Assembly: GCA_009784565.1 (NCBI GenBank)
Contig: WRBL01000026.1
Coordinates: 1-33,938 of the forward strand
From: Streptosporangiales bacterium
Lineage (GTDB): Bacteria > Actinomycetota > Actinomycetes > Streptosporangiales > Streptosporangiaceae
Direction: 5' to 3'
DNA length: 33,938 nt
The notes under the pieces were generated by a model that saw only the letters and a list, made by a program, of their open reading frames with translations, did no database searches and was not told where the DNA came from. Of this stretch, positions 1-8,093 are shown in pieces. How positions within the stretch are numbered: position 1 is the first letter of the stretch; each line of letters opens with the position of its first letter. Made by a program: the position numbers and the translations under genes.

Positions 1-337
1 ACGCCCTACTTTCGTCCTCGGCGCTGGCGCGCCTCCGGGCGAAAGCAGGTTGTTATCGGATAAGACCTGGCAAGTACGTAGGCGGGTGACTGGGCGGACA
101 TGGCTAGGAAGTCGGCCGGAGCGCGGCTTATCTGAACGTCTCTCCGGAACCGGGGCCACGGGGAAAAGACTTGTATGCGTATCGGCCCGGCCGGAGGAAA
201 GGCCGCACCCGCGGGATCTGCCCGCCACGCGGATAAGCCGTTGGCGCGTTTCTGCGGAAACGCGCCGCGTACTTGCGCGGGCGGTTCGTTAGTCACGGCA
301 GTCGAACGTGATCATGTCGTGGCCCGCGGCCGGGCGG
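1..337. other. Non-coding stretch downstream of the ABC permease operon
   Basis: I see no believable gene here. The open frames on both strands give arginine- and proline-rich peptides without any family signature, as expected for random GC-rich DNA. The only clear structure is the strong hairpin at 243-266. The left edge could contain part of the upstream region of a gene outside the window. Confidence 0.5.
243..266 (-). terminator. Strong stem-loop, probable terminator of the minus-strand operon
   Basis: GGCGCGTTTC at 243-252 is the exact reverse complement of GAAACGCGCC at 257-266, giving a perfect 10-bp stem with a 4-base loop. It lies about 70 bases beyond the permease stop codon in the direction of transcription. 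There is no run of T after it on either strand, which is usual for actinobacterial terminators. It could equally serve a plus-strand transcript arriving from the left. Confidence 0.6.
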
Positions 338-1522
338 TTAGCGGTCGGCCGAAGTGGCGCGGGCCGCGCGCAGGGCCTCGCGGAAGCCGATCTTCGGGCC
401 GGTCTTCAGGATCGAGCTGGTGTAGATCCGTGCCGCCAGCCGGGCCATCCAGACGGTGCCCGCCGCGCAGATCACCATGGACACGATGAGCTGCCAGGCC
501 GGGACGTCCCCGGCCGCGTACAGCACGGTCATCGCGATCGGCGCGGTCGGCGGCAGGAAGCCGAGGACGTGGTAGAAAACGTTCGCGTGCGGGGAGTACA
601 GGACCGTGTAGGAAAGGGCGTAGGCGATGATGAGCGGGAGCTGTACCGGCAGGACGGTGGCGCCCACGTCCGACTGCCGGGACACGAGCGACCCGGCCGC
701 CGCGTACGCGGTGCAGTAGAAGCTATAGCCCAGCACCATGAACACGCCGCCGCCGATGACCACGCCCAGCTCGGCGCCATGCACCAGATCCGAGCCGACC
801 GCGAACCCGGCGATGACGAATACCGCCACCATCGCCGCGGCCTGCGCCAGGGCGAGCGCGCCGATCCCGATCACCTTGCCGAGGAGAAGCTGCACGGGGC
901 GGACCGAGGACAGCAGGACCTCGATGACGCGGCTGCCCTTCTCCTCGCCGATGCCCTGCGCGATCTGCTGACCGTAGACGCTGATCAGGATCCACACGAT
1001 GATCACGACGGCGAGGCCGGTCAGCCGGGATGACAGCGGCGTCGAGGGCGGCTCGAGCCCGCGCACCGGCAGCGCGATCCCGCGGGAGACCGCGCCCGCC
1101 GCGCCGGGCACGGTCTGGATCAGCCGGTTGAGCCCGCCGAGCTGCGCCAGCGTGCCGACGACGCCCGACTCCCCGCCGAACGGCACCTGCTTGACGATGA
1201 TCTCCCGGCCGGAGACCAGCGCCGCGTCGATCCGGCCGGCGCGCAGCGCCGCCTCGGCCGCCGTCTGACTGGGCTCGGGAACCTGAGTGGCCTTGCCCCG
1301 GGACACGAGCGCGGCCTTGTCGATGAGGATGGGTGTGGAACGGCTGCCGCCGACCACTCCGATCTTCGTCGGCTTGCCGGGTCCGGACAGAACGGCCGGC
1401 AGCACCACCGCCAGCGCGACCGCGACCAGCAGGATGGCGATCGTGATCACGAAGGCCCTGGACTTGCCCCGGACGCGGATCTCCCGGCGGGCGATCAGCC
1501 AGATCATCCGCCCCGGGCTCAC
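338..1522 (-). CDS. ABC-2 type transporter permease
   Basis: This 394-residue protein is the membrane half of an ABC exporter of the NatB/YhaP type. A cytoplasmic start (ARREIRVRGKSRAF) leads into a first membrane helix near residues 23-45. A large extracytoplasmic domain of about 130 residues follows, and then five or six C-terminal helices starting near residue 165 (LTGLAVVIIVWILISV). This layout is that of NatB-like permeases. The GTG start overlaps the stop of the ATPase gene by four bases (GTGA), so the two are translationally coupled and surely form one transporter. The substrate cannot be read from the sequence. Why it sits at the end of a Tm-1-like operon is not clear. Confidence 0.88.
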   Translation of the reverse strand: MSPGRMIWLIARREIRVRGKSRAFVITIAILLVAVALAVVLPAVLSGPGKPTKIGVVGGSRSTPILIDKAALVSRGKATQVPEPSQTAAEAALRAGRIDAALVSGREIIVKQVPFGGESGVVGTLAQLGGLNRLIQTVPGAAGAVSRGIALPVRGLEPPSTPLSSRLTGLAVVIIVWILISVYGQQIAQGIGEEKGSRVIEVLLSSVRPVQLLLGKVIGIGALALAQAAAMVAVFVIAGFAVGSDLVHGAELGVVIGGGVFMVLGYSFYCTAYAAAGSLVSRQSDVGATVLPVQLPLIIAYALSYTVLYSPHANVFYHVLGFLPPTAPIAMTVLYAAGDVPAWQLIVSMVICAAGTVWMARLAARIYTSSILKTGPKIGFREALRAARATSADR

Positions 1523-2481
1523 AGCGTCGCCTCCGCGGGCCCCGCCGCGTGCTCGGCCTCGGCCTGCCCGACCGACGCTCCCGTCGCGAGGCGGAACACC
1601 TCCGACAGCGACCGGTCCTCGAAAGCGAAATGCTCGACTCGCCCGGCGGCCCGGGCGAGATCCAGGATCGGCTGGGAGCCCTCCGGGGACGGGACGGAGA
1701 TCTCCGCGGTACCGTCCGCACGCACCGTGTCCGGTGTTCCCGCCGAACCGAGATCCGCTGCCCAGGCGGCGGCGCGGTCGCCCGCCACCCGGACCACGAG
1801 CCGGGGGCGGTCACCTCGGCGCAGGTCCGCGACCGGGCCGGAGGCGACGAGGCGGCCCCGGTGGATGATCGCCACCGACTGGCAGATGTCCTCGACGAGG
1901 TCAAGCTGGTGGCTGGAGAAAAGAACCGTGACGCCCGCCGCGGCCCGCTCGGCGAGCACTGCGCTCATGGCGTCGATGCCGCCCGGATCGAGTCCGGAGA
2001 ACGGCTCGTCGAGGACGAGCAGCTCCGGGTCGTGGACCAGCGCGACGGCGAGCTGGGCCCGCTGCTGGTTGCCGTGGGACAGGGCGTCGATCCGGGTGCG
2101 CTCCCGGCTGGCCAGGCCGAGGCGCTCGATCCAGTACCGCGCGGCCCGGGCGGCCGAGGCGGCGCTCAGGCCGTGCAGTTCGGCGAAGTACGTGACCTGG
2201 TCCAGCAGTTCCATAGTCGGGTACAGTCCGCGCTCTTCGGGCATGTAGCCGAAGGTCCGGCGGGCGGCCGCGTCGACCGGCCTGCCGCGCCAGCGGATCT
2301 GCCCGGAGTCCAGGGCGGTGACACCGAAGATGGCCCGCATCGTGGTGGTCTTGCCCGAGCCGTTGGGACCCAGGAACCCGAAGAGCTCGCCGGCCCGGAC
2401 GCCGAATGTCAGTCCGTCGAGCGCGGTGACGGTGTCGTAGCGGCGGCGGAGGCCGTCGATCTCCAGCTCCGGGCTGTCCAT
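1519..2481 (-). CDS. ABC transporter ATP-binding protein
   Basis: This is the nucleotide-binding subunit partnering the permease at 338-1522. It has the Walker A motif GPNGSGKTT near residue 40, a Q-loop region (GYMPEERGLYPTM), a weak signature motif (LSHGNQQRAQLAVAL, where canonical LSGGQ has become LSHGN), Walker B (LLVLDEPFSGLD) and an H-loop histidine (SSHQLD). LSHGN is common in the NatA-like subfamily. A C-terminal extension of about 100 residues follows, typical of DUF4162-bearing ATPases. The start chosen is ATG (MDSPELEIDG), giving 320 residues; an upstream TTG in frame would overlap the cupin gene. The gap to the cupin stop is only 16 bases, so the gene belongs to the same operon. 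Confidence 0.9.
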   Translation of the reverse strand: MDSPELEIDGLRRRYDTVTALDGLTFGVRAGELFGFLGPNGSGKTTTMRAIFGVTALDSGQIRWRGRPVDAAARRTFGYMPEERGLYPTMELLDQVTYFAELHGLSAASAARAARYWIERLGLASRERTRIDALSHGNQQRAQLAVALVHDPELLVLDEPFSGLDPGGIDAMSAVLAERAAAGVTVLFSSHQLDLVEDICQSVAIIHRGRLVASGPVADLRRGDRPRLVVRVAGDRAAAWAADLGSAGTPDTVRADGTAEISVPSPEGSQPILDLARAAGRVEHFAFEDRSLSEVFRLATGASVGQAEAEHAAGPAEATL

Positions 2482-2497
2482 ACTCCAAGAAATATCA

Positions 2498-2914
2498 TCA
2501 GCCGGGGCGTTCCCAGGCAACGATGTCGCCGGCCGGGTGGCGGGTGAAGTCGGGCAGCTGGGTGAGAGCCCGCTCCTCGCCGCCAGGCGTGTAGGTCACG
2601 ATCAGGCGGAGCGTCCGCCAGCCGGTGTTCATCGTGGAGTGCAGGGTGTCCATCGGTATATAGACGGTGTCGCCCTCGGCGATGGGGAACTCCTCGTCGG
2701 CGACGGTCTGGGTGCCGGTCCCGGAGATGACGTAGATCAGCTCATCGGCGTTCTCGTGCAGGTGTACCGCGTGCCCCTGCCCCGGGTTGATGATGACCTC
2801 GCCCTGGGAGTTCGCCGCGCCCGGGATCGTCACCGGGGAGACGAACCACTTCATGGTTCCCCATTCGAAGCTGAACGTCTCGACGTCGGCGGGCGTGATG
2901 CGCGTGACGGCCAT
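2498..2914 (-). CDS. Cupin-domain protein
   Basis: This 138-residue single-domain cupin carries both halves of the metal-binding fold. Motif 1 is near residues 44-64 (G-Q-G-H-A-V-H-L-H-E-N-A-D-E-L-I-Y-V, with H48, H50 and E54/E57 as likely ligands) and motif 2 is near residues 82-95 (GDTVYIPMDTLHSTMN, with one His). The start follows a good ribosome site (GGGAGGA, eight bases upstream). It lies 17 bases after the TIM-barrel gene and 16 before the ABC ATPase, in one operon. Cupins near UPF0261/TIM-barrel pairs may act on or bind a small organic acid; that role is a guess. No enzyme subclass can be assigned. Confidence 0.85.
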   Translation of the reverse strand: MAVTRITPADVETFSFEWGTMKWFVSPVTIPGAANSQGEVIINPGQGHAVHLHENADELIYVISGTGTQTVADEEFPIAEGDTVYIPMDTLHSTMNTGWRTLRLIVTYTPGGEERALTQLPDFTRHPAGDIVAWERPG

Positions 2915-2931
2915 GATCTGGATCCTCCCGT

Positions 2932-3756
2932 TTAGCTGATGGACAGTTCGGTGAACGCCCGCACCTGGGCGGTGAGCGCGCGCTCGGTGGGCAGCCGCTC
3001 CATCGACGACGCGCCGAAGAATCCGCACACGCCGTTGGTGCGGGACAGGACGTAGGCGGCGTCCCCGGGTTCGGCGATCGGGCCGCCGTGGCAGAGCACC
3101 AGGATGTCGGGGTTGACGGCGACCGCCGCGTCCCGCATCTCCTGGACCCGGCCGACCGCCTCGTCGAGGGTGAGGGCGGTCCGGGCGCCGATGGAACCGG
3201 AGGTGGTCAGCCCCATGTGGGGGACGAGCACGTCGGCCCCGGCCGCCGCCATCTGCTCGGCCTGCCCCGGGTCGAACACGTACGGGCAGGTCACCAGGTT
3301 CCGCTCGGCGGCGAGGCGGATCATCTCCGCCTCGGCGTCGTACGACATCCCGGTCTCCTCCAGGTTCTGGCGGAACACCCCGTCGATGAGCCCGACCGTG
3401 GGGAAGTTCTGCACCCCGGAGAAGCCGGCGGCGGCCAGCTGGTCCAGGAACCGGGGCATGAGCCGGAACGGGTCCGTGCCGCACACGCCCGCCAGGACCG
3501 GAGCGTCCCGCACGACGGGCAGCACCTCGCCCGCCATGTCCATGACGATCGCGTTCGCGTCGCCGTAGGGCATCAGCCCCGCGAGGGAGCCGCGCCCGGC
3601 CATCCGGTAGCGACCGGAGTTGTAGATGATGATCAGGTCCGCGCCGCCGCCCTCGGCGCACTTGGCCGACAACCCGGTCCCGGCGCCCGCGCCGATGACC
3701 GGCTTCCCGTCCTTGACCTTCGCGCGCAGTCGCCGAAGCACCTCGTCGCGGTCCAC
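2932..3756 (-). CDS. PEP-hydrolase-family TIM-barrel protein (C-terminal half of a split Tm-1)
   Basis: This 274-residue protein matches the phosphoenolpyruvate-hydrolase-like TIM-barrel family, the family that forms the C-terminal half of the plant Tm-1 protein. Visible features are the N-terminal [11 protein letters not shown] loop, the [14 protein letters not shown] strand-loop near residues 41-54, [27 protein letters not shown] near residues 114-127, and C-terminal LCHGGPI and [15 protein letters not shown] start with GGGAG six bases upstream; only two bases separate it from the UPF0261 stop, so translation is coupled. In plants and fungi this domain is fused behind a UPF0261 domain; here the two halves are separate adjacent genes. 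The reaction it catalyses in bacteria is not established to my knowledge. Confidence 0.88.
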   Translation of the reverse strand: MDRDEVLRRLRAKVKDGKPVIGAGAGTGLSAKCAEGGGADLIIIYNSGRYRMAGRGSLAGLMPYGDANAIVMDMAGEVLPVVRDAPVLAGVCGTDPFRLMPRFLDQLAAAGFSGVQNFPTVGLIDGVFRQNLEETGMSYDAEAEMIRLAAERNLVTCPYVFDPGQAEQMAAAGADVLVPHMGLTTSGSIGARTALTLDEAVGRVQEMRDAAVAVNPDILVLCHGGPIAEPGDAAYVLSRTNGVCGFFGASSMERLPTERALTAQVRAFTELSIS

Positions 3757-3758
3757 CT

Positions 3759-4982
3759 TCAGCTCCCTTCGGTGATCATCTGGTGCAGGCGGTCAGCCAT
3801 CGCGGTGGCGAACACCGGGTCGTTGACGTTGGCGTCCATCCGGTGCAGTACCCGCCCGGCCCCCTTCAGTTCCCGTTCTACCGCGACCCGGCAGGCCTCG
3901 TCGGCACCGGCGTCCCGGAACGGCTGCCCGTCGGCGTCCAGCGCGCTGACCCCGCGGTCGGGCCAGAACACCTCGGTGGGCCCGGCCGCCCCGGCGGCCT
4001 TGCGGCCCACCCGGGCGCCCAGTTCGGCCATCTCCTCCGCGGTGGTCCGCATCAGGGTGACGGTCGGGTTGTGCTCGAAGAACAGCCGGCCGGAGAACCG
4101 TTCCGGCACCGTGTCCGGCGGCCCGAAGTTCACCATGTCGAGGGCACCCGGCGCGATGACCTGCGGCAGCCCGGCCGCCCCGGCGGCGGTCAGGCGGGAA
4201 GGGCCGGCCGACAGGACGCCGCCGACCAGGTCGTCGGCCAGTTCGGTCGTGGTCAGGTCCAGGACGCCGTCGACCAGTCCCTCGTCCGCGAGTCCCTCGA
4301 GGGCGCGCCCGCCGGCCCCGGTGGCGTGGAAGACGAGGACCTCGTAGCCGAGTTCGGTGAGGCGTTCCTTCGCGGTCTCGACCGCCGGGGTGGTCACGCC
4401 GAACATGCTGGCGGCGATGAGCGGCCGGTCGTCGGTGCCGGGCACGGGCTGGGTCTGGACGGTCACCATGCCGGCCATCGCCGCGGCGGCGTTGCCGAGC
4501 ACCAGCCGGGAGATCCGGTTCAGTCCCGCGACGTCGGTCACCGAGTACAGGACGAAGACGTCCTTGGCGCCCACGTACGGGGACACGTCGCCGGAGCCCA
4601 TGGTGGAGACGAGCAGCTTGGGCAGCCCTATCGGCAGTGCCGCGAACACCTGGGCCGCGATGGAGGACCCGCCGGAGCCGCCCGCCGCGAGCACGCCGCC
4701 GGCCTGCCCCCGGGCGACGAGATCCCTGACGACGCCGGCGGCGCCCCGCCCCATCGCGGTCACGGCGTGGCCCCGGTCTCCGGTGGCGCGAAGCTGCGCC
4801 CGGCTGGTCCCGGCGGCCGCGGCGACCGTGTCGCCGTCAATGTCCGGCCTCAGCCCGTCCGGCTCCCCGGTCCCGGCGTCCACCACGATGACGTCCGCCC
4901 CGCCGGCCCGGAGCCGTTGCGAGAGAAACGCGAAGTCCGCGCCCTTGGTGTCCAGCGTTCCGACCAGAGCGACCGCCGCCAT
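3759..4982 (-). CDS. Tm-1-like ATP-binding (UPF0261) protein
   Basis: The 407-residue protein belongs to the UPF0261 / Tm-1-like ATP-binding family. It opens with [18 protein letters not shown], the family's hallmark N-terminus (VxTxDTKGxE/D), and contains the glycine-rich [23 protein letters not shown] region near residues 100-122. [20 protein letters not shown] and [14 protein letters not shown] are two more conserved blocks, the first probably part of the nucleotide site. The start at 4982 was chosen because GGGGAGG lies six bases before it; two upstream in-frame starts (to 5021) lack this spacing. It is the first gene of the five-gene operon. In tomato the fused homologue Tm-1 blocks tomato mosaic virus replication; the native bacterial role is unknown. 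Confidence 0.9.
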   Translation of the reverse strand: MAAVALVGTLDTKGADFAFLSQRLRAGGADVIVVDAGTGEPDGLRPDIDGDTVAAAAGTSRAQLRATGDRGHAVTAMGRGAAGVVRDLVARGQAGGVLAAGGSGGSSIAAQVFAALPIGLPKLLVSTMGSGDVSPYVGAKDVFVLYSVTDVAGLNRISRLVLGNAAAAMAGMVTVQTQPVPGTDDRPLIAASMFGVTTPAVETAKERLTELGYEVLVFHATGAGGRALEGLADEGLVDGVLDLTTTELADDLVGGVLSAGPSRLTAAGAAGLPQVIAPGALDMVNFGPPDTVPERFSGRLFFEHNPTVTLMRTTAEEMAELGARVGRKAAGAAGPTEVFWPDRGVSALDADGQPFRDAGADEACRVAVERELKGAGRVLHRMDANVNDPVFATAMADRLHQMITEGS

Positions 4983-5225
4983 TGGCATCCTCCCCGGGTT
5001 AGGGTCCTCACTGTCGAGCAAACACCTCTGCGGGCGCTCCTGTGAAGGGGGAGGCGGGTCCCCTGGGATCCGGGCGCCGGACGATCCCCGTGAGAGAAGG
5101 ATTTTTCACTGTGCATCCCGCCTGCGGACTTCTTAACGGTTCCTGTAGGATCGTCGCGGTTTGAGTTCCAAGGCTCAGCTGACGAGGGGCCTGGCCGCTG
5201 TCTCCGTAATAGCGAAAAGGACCGC

Positions 5226-6464
5226 ATGACGACACAGCGGGAACATGAAAAAGCCGCGGCCGCCGCGGAATCCAGCCGGATCCGGCGGACGCCCGGACCG
5301 CTGCTGACCGGCCTCATCGCGGTCGCCGCGGCGGCGGTCTTCGCGGGAGCGCGCTGGGCCACCTGGGCCCGCGGCAACATCGCCAACTTCATCCTGGTGG
5401 GCCGGCACTTCTCGATCGCCTCCCAGGTTCTCCCGGGCATCCCCGTGCAGCCCACGTACGGCTACGACGGGCAGTGGTACTACCGGCTCGCGCTGGACCC
5501 CGCCAACCTGTCCCGGGTCGCCTACGGCATCCGGATCGACCGCGGCTACCGGTACATGCGGATCGGGTACCCGGCGCTCACCTGGCTGCTGTCGGCTGGG
5601 CGGCACGCGCTCGTTCCCTACACGCTGGTGGCGGTCAACGTCCTCGCCGTCGGCGCGCTGGGCTACTTCGGGGCCCTGTTCGCCCGGCGCTACGGCCGGA
5701 GCCCGCTGTGGGGGCTGCTGCTGCCCGCCTACTTCGGCCTGCTCACGAGCGTCTCCCGGGACACCGCGGAACCGCTGGCCGTCGCGTGCCTGCTGGCGGG
5801 CCTGCTCGCCCTCCGTGCCCGCCGCCCGGTCGTCGCCGGCCTGCTGCTCGCCTTCGGGGCGCTGACCCGGGAGACCACCATGGCCGCCGTGGCCGCGATC
5901 GCCATCGTCCGGGTCGCCGGGATGATCCGGGACCGGCGCTGGCCCGGCCGCGAGGACCTCGCGTGGGTGCTGCCCTCCGCGGTGTTCGCCGCCTGGGAAG
6001 CCGCGGCCTACGCCATTACGGGCGTGTTCCCGCTGATGGCCGACAAGGACCAGAACGCCGGAATGCCGTTCCTGGCCCCGGTGCAGGCACTGGTCTCCAA
6101 CCTCGGCCACCTGAGCCTCAACCCCGCCGATCAGGTCGACGTGTGGATGCTCGAGTTCGCCATCCTCGTGTTCTGCGTCGTCGCGGCACTCGCCCTGCTG
6201 CGGCGGAGCGAGGTCCCGGTCTGCGAGAAGCTAGCCTTTGTCCTGTACATCATCGTGATCTGCGCCGTGACTCCCAGTACCTGGTCCAGCCTGGACGCCG
6301 ACCTGCGCTCGTTCATCGAGGTCTACCTGCTCGCGGTGATCGTCCTGCTGGGCGTCCCCGCCGGGCGGCTGGGACGCCGCCTGTCCTGGCTGCTGCCGGT
6401 CCTCGGGGTCGTGCTGGTCCCGGCGATCATCCTCGTCACTCAGCGCAGACTGACGATCTCATAA
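5226..6464 (+). CDS. Multispanning membrane protein, GT-C glycosyltransferase-like
   Basis: The 412-residue protein has a short charged cytoplasmic N-terminus, a first helix near residues 25-45, an extracytoplasmic loop with YGYDGQWYYRLALDP (residues 78-92), and about eight more hydrophobic segments to the end. The acidic loop after the first helix followed by repeated helices is the plan of GT-C lipid-linked sugar transferases, and the YDGQ-Y-R-ALDP block is shared by actinobacterial membrane proteins annotated as cell-surface glycopolymer formation proteins. D81 is a candidate catalytic or metal residue. The substrate is unknown. ATG start behind AAAGGA. It is divergent from the Tm-1-like operon and appears monocistronic. 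Confidence 0.7.
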   Translation: MTTQREHEKAAAAAESSRIRRTPGPLLTGLIAVAAAAVFAGARWATWARGNIANFILVGRHFSIASQVLPGIPVQPTYGYDGQWYYRLALDPANLSRVAYGIRIDRGYRYMRIGYPALTWLLSAGRHALVPYTLVAVNVLAVGALGYFGALFARRYGRSPLWGLLLPAYFGLLTSVSRDTAEPLAVACLLAGLLALRARRPVVAGLLLAFGALTRETTMAAVAAIAIVRVAGMIRDRRWPGREDLAWVLPSAVFAAWEAAAYAITGVFPLMADKDQNAGMPFLAPVQALVSNLGHLSLNPADQVDVWMLEFAILVFCVVAALALLRRSEVPVCEKLAFVLYIIVICAVTPSTWSSLDADLRSFIEVYLLAVIVLLGVPAGRLGRRLSWLLPVLGVVLVPAIILVTQRRLTIS

Positions 6465-6472
6465 CGTGAGAT
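6456..6472 (+). terminator. Small inverted repeat enclosing the stop codon
   Basis: ATCTCA (6456-6461) pairs exactly with TGAGAT (6467-6472) around a five-base loop that contains the TAA stop of the preceding gene. The stem is short and AT-rich, so termination is only one possible role. Confidence 0.3.
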
Positions 6473-6537
6473 GCGTGCGGCTTGAGGCGCGCGCGAGACG
6501 GGAAGGCTCATGCTGCTGAGTGATCGGAGGATCAGCA

Positions 6538-8091
6538 GTGGCGGGAGTGACGGCGGTTGACTGGGGGATCCTGCTCGCCGTCGTGGTGGCGCTGTTCGGG
6601 GTAGACCTGCTCCTGGCGACGGTGCGGCCCCACGCGGTGGGGTTCGGGGAGGCGGCGGCCTGGTCGGTGTTCTTCGTGGCGGCCGGGGTCGGGTTCGGCC
6701 TGCTCCTGGCGGCTCGCTACGGCTGGGGGCCCGGCGGGCAGTTCTTCACTGGCTACATTATCGAGAAGAGCCTGTCGGTCGACAACCTCTTCGTCTTCGT
6801 CATCATCATGTCGGCGTTCGCCGTGCCCCGGGAGCACCAGCAGCGGGTGCTGATCTTCGGGATCATCACCTCGCTGGCGCTTCGGTCCGTCTTCATCGCC
6901 ATCGGCGCGGTGCTGCTGTCCGCGCTGTCGTTCATGTTCGTCATTTTCGGCCTCGTCCTGCTCTGGGCCGCCGTCCAGATGTTCAGGAACCGGAACGCCG
7001 ATCCCGATGTCTCGGGCAGCCCGCTGGTCCGCGTCGCGCGGCGGGTCCTGCCGGTCACCGAGACCTTCGACGGCGGGCGGCTGGTCACCCGCGACGCGTC
7101 CCGGGCCGGGCGGGTCGTCACGCCGCTGTTCCTCGTCTTCATCGCCATCGGCGGCACGGACGTGATGTTCGCGCTGGACTCGATTCCGGCGGTGTTCGGC
7201 GTGACCGATGAGGGATACATCGTTTTCGCGGCTAACGCGTTTTCCCTGCTTGGCCTGCGAGCGCTGTTCTTCCTGGTGACCGGGCTGCTGGACCGGCTGG
7301 TGTACCTGTCGGCCGGGCTCGCGGTCATCCTCGCGTTCATCGGCGTCAAGCTGATCCTGGAGTGGGCCCACGGTATCTCCCGCGCGATTCCCGAGATCAG
7401 CACTGCCTGGTCGCTGGCTGTCATCGCGGGAGTCCTCGTCATCACCATCGTGGCGAGCCTGGTCAAGTCCCGGCGAGACCCCGGCGCGAAGGCCCACGCC
7501 GGAGTCGTCATCGGGATGCCCGCCGAGAAGACCGGGAGGACGGACGACGGAGGCTTAGACCGGGACGACCTCGCGGCCGCCCTTGAGGACGTCGGTCCAC
7601 TCCTTGAAACGCTCCCACTCGCCGTCGGCGAGCAGTTCAGCCTGACGAGGCCAGGTGGCGGGATCGTGGATCTGGAAGTGCGGCCCGGCGGCGTGCAGGA
7701 TGTCGTGCAGCGTCGCCACGTCCGTGCCGGCCAGTTCGCGCCACGTGCGGATGTTCTCGGCGTGGAGCAGCCCCCGGATCTTCGGGCCGATGCCCTCGAC
7801 GACCGCGATGTCATCGGGTTTGACGGAGTGACCGAGAACGGCGATGGCCTCGCTCATGTCCGGCGCCGGGGGCCCGGAGGGCGCGGCCGGCGCGGCGGCC
7901 GTTTCCAGCCGGGCGACGAGGGCCTCCAGTTCCGGGATCCCGGCCACCTGGCTTTCGAGTTCGGCGATCCGGGTCCGCATGGCTTCCTTCTTCTGGAACC
8001 AGTCCCGGAAAATCAGCCAGATAATCGCCACCGCGAGCCCGATCGTCAGAAGCCACCACGGCCAGGTCATCATGAGGAAATAGACCACTGA
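6538..8091 (+). CDS. TerC/Alx-family membrane protein with antisense-derived C-terminal extension
   Basis: Residues 1 to about 330 form a typical TerC-family integral membrane protein. It has EKSLSVDNLFVFVIIMSAF (76-94), the helix pair around TSLALRSVFIAIG, and TDVMFALDSIPAVFGVT, the second conserved acidic block. Members are linked to metal ion (manganese) export and tellurium resistance. The GTG start has GGAGG seven bases upstream. Family proteins usually end near 320-350 residues, but this frame has no stop there: it continues to 8091, about 178 codons, lying entirely antisense to the gene at 7555-8088. A TAG one base out of frame at 7556-7558 would give a normal-length protein. The C-terminal part is therefore doubtful; the core (6538 to about 7554) is certain. 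Confidence 0.85.
   Translation: MAGVTAVDWGILLAVVVALFGVDLLLATVRPHAVGFGEAAAWSVFFVAAGVGFGLLLAARYGWGPGGQFFTGYIIEKSLSVDNLFVFVIIMSAFAVPREHQQRVLIFGIITSLALRSVFIAIGAVLLSALSFMFVIFGLVLLWAAVQMFRNRNADPDVSGSPLVRVARRVLPVTETFDGGRLVTRDASRAGRVVTPLFLVFIAIGGTDVMFALDSIPAVFGVTDEGYIVFAANAFSLLGLRALFFLVTGLLDRLVYLSAGLAVILAFIGVKLILEWAHGISRAIPEISTAWSLAVIAGVLVITIVASLVKSRRDPGAKAHAGVVIGMPAEKTGRTDDGGLDRDDLAAALEDVGPLLETLPLAVGEQFSLTRPGGGIVDLEVRPGGVQDVVQRRHVRAGQFAPRADVLGVEQPPDLRADALDDRDVIGFDGVTENGDGLAHVRRRGPGGRGRRGGRFQPGDEGLQFRDPGHLAFEFGDPGPHGFLLLEPVPENQPDNRHREPDRQKPPRPGHHEEIDH
7555..8088 (-). CDS. Membrane-anchored helical-hairpin (H3TH-like) protein
   Basis: This 177-residue protein has one N-terminal membrane helix (TWPWWLLTIGLAVAIIWLIF, residues 8-27), a short coiled-coil stretch rich in E, L and R (34-64), and an Ala/Pro linker. 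Its C-terminal domain starts with DDIAVVEGIGPKIRGLLHAENI (about 92-113). The VEGIGPKI turn is the helix-hairpin-helix seen in proteins labelled predicted 5' DNA nuclease, flap endonuclease-1-like; no nuclease active-site residues are visible, so DNA binding or a structural role is as likely. GTG start, with GGGAG nine bases upstream. It follows the OmpA gene by five bases and must be co-expressed with it. The TerC-family frame runs over its whole length on the other strand. Confidence 0.82.
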   Translation of the reverse strand: MVYFLMMTWPWWLLTIGLAVAIIWLIFRDWFQKKEAMRTRIAELESQVAGIPELEALVARLETAAAPAAPSGPPAPDMSEAIAVLGHSVKPDDIAVVEGIGPKIRGLLHAENIRTWRELAGTDVATLHDILHAAGPHFQIHDPATWPRQAELLADGEWERFKEWTDVLKGGREVVPV

Positions 8092-8093
8092 GC

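Noticed and set aside
6-489. Three overlapping short frames at the left edge
   Set aside because: No plausible product; the region has a terminator hairpin instead.
3088-5045. Long plus-strand frames opposite the Tm-1-like operon
   Set aside because: They are Arg/Ala/Gly-rich shadows of strongly supported minus-strand genes.
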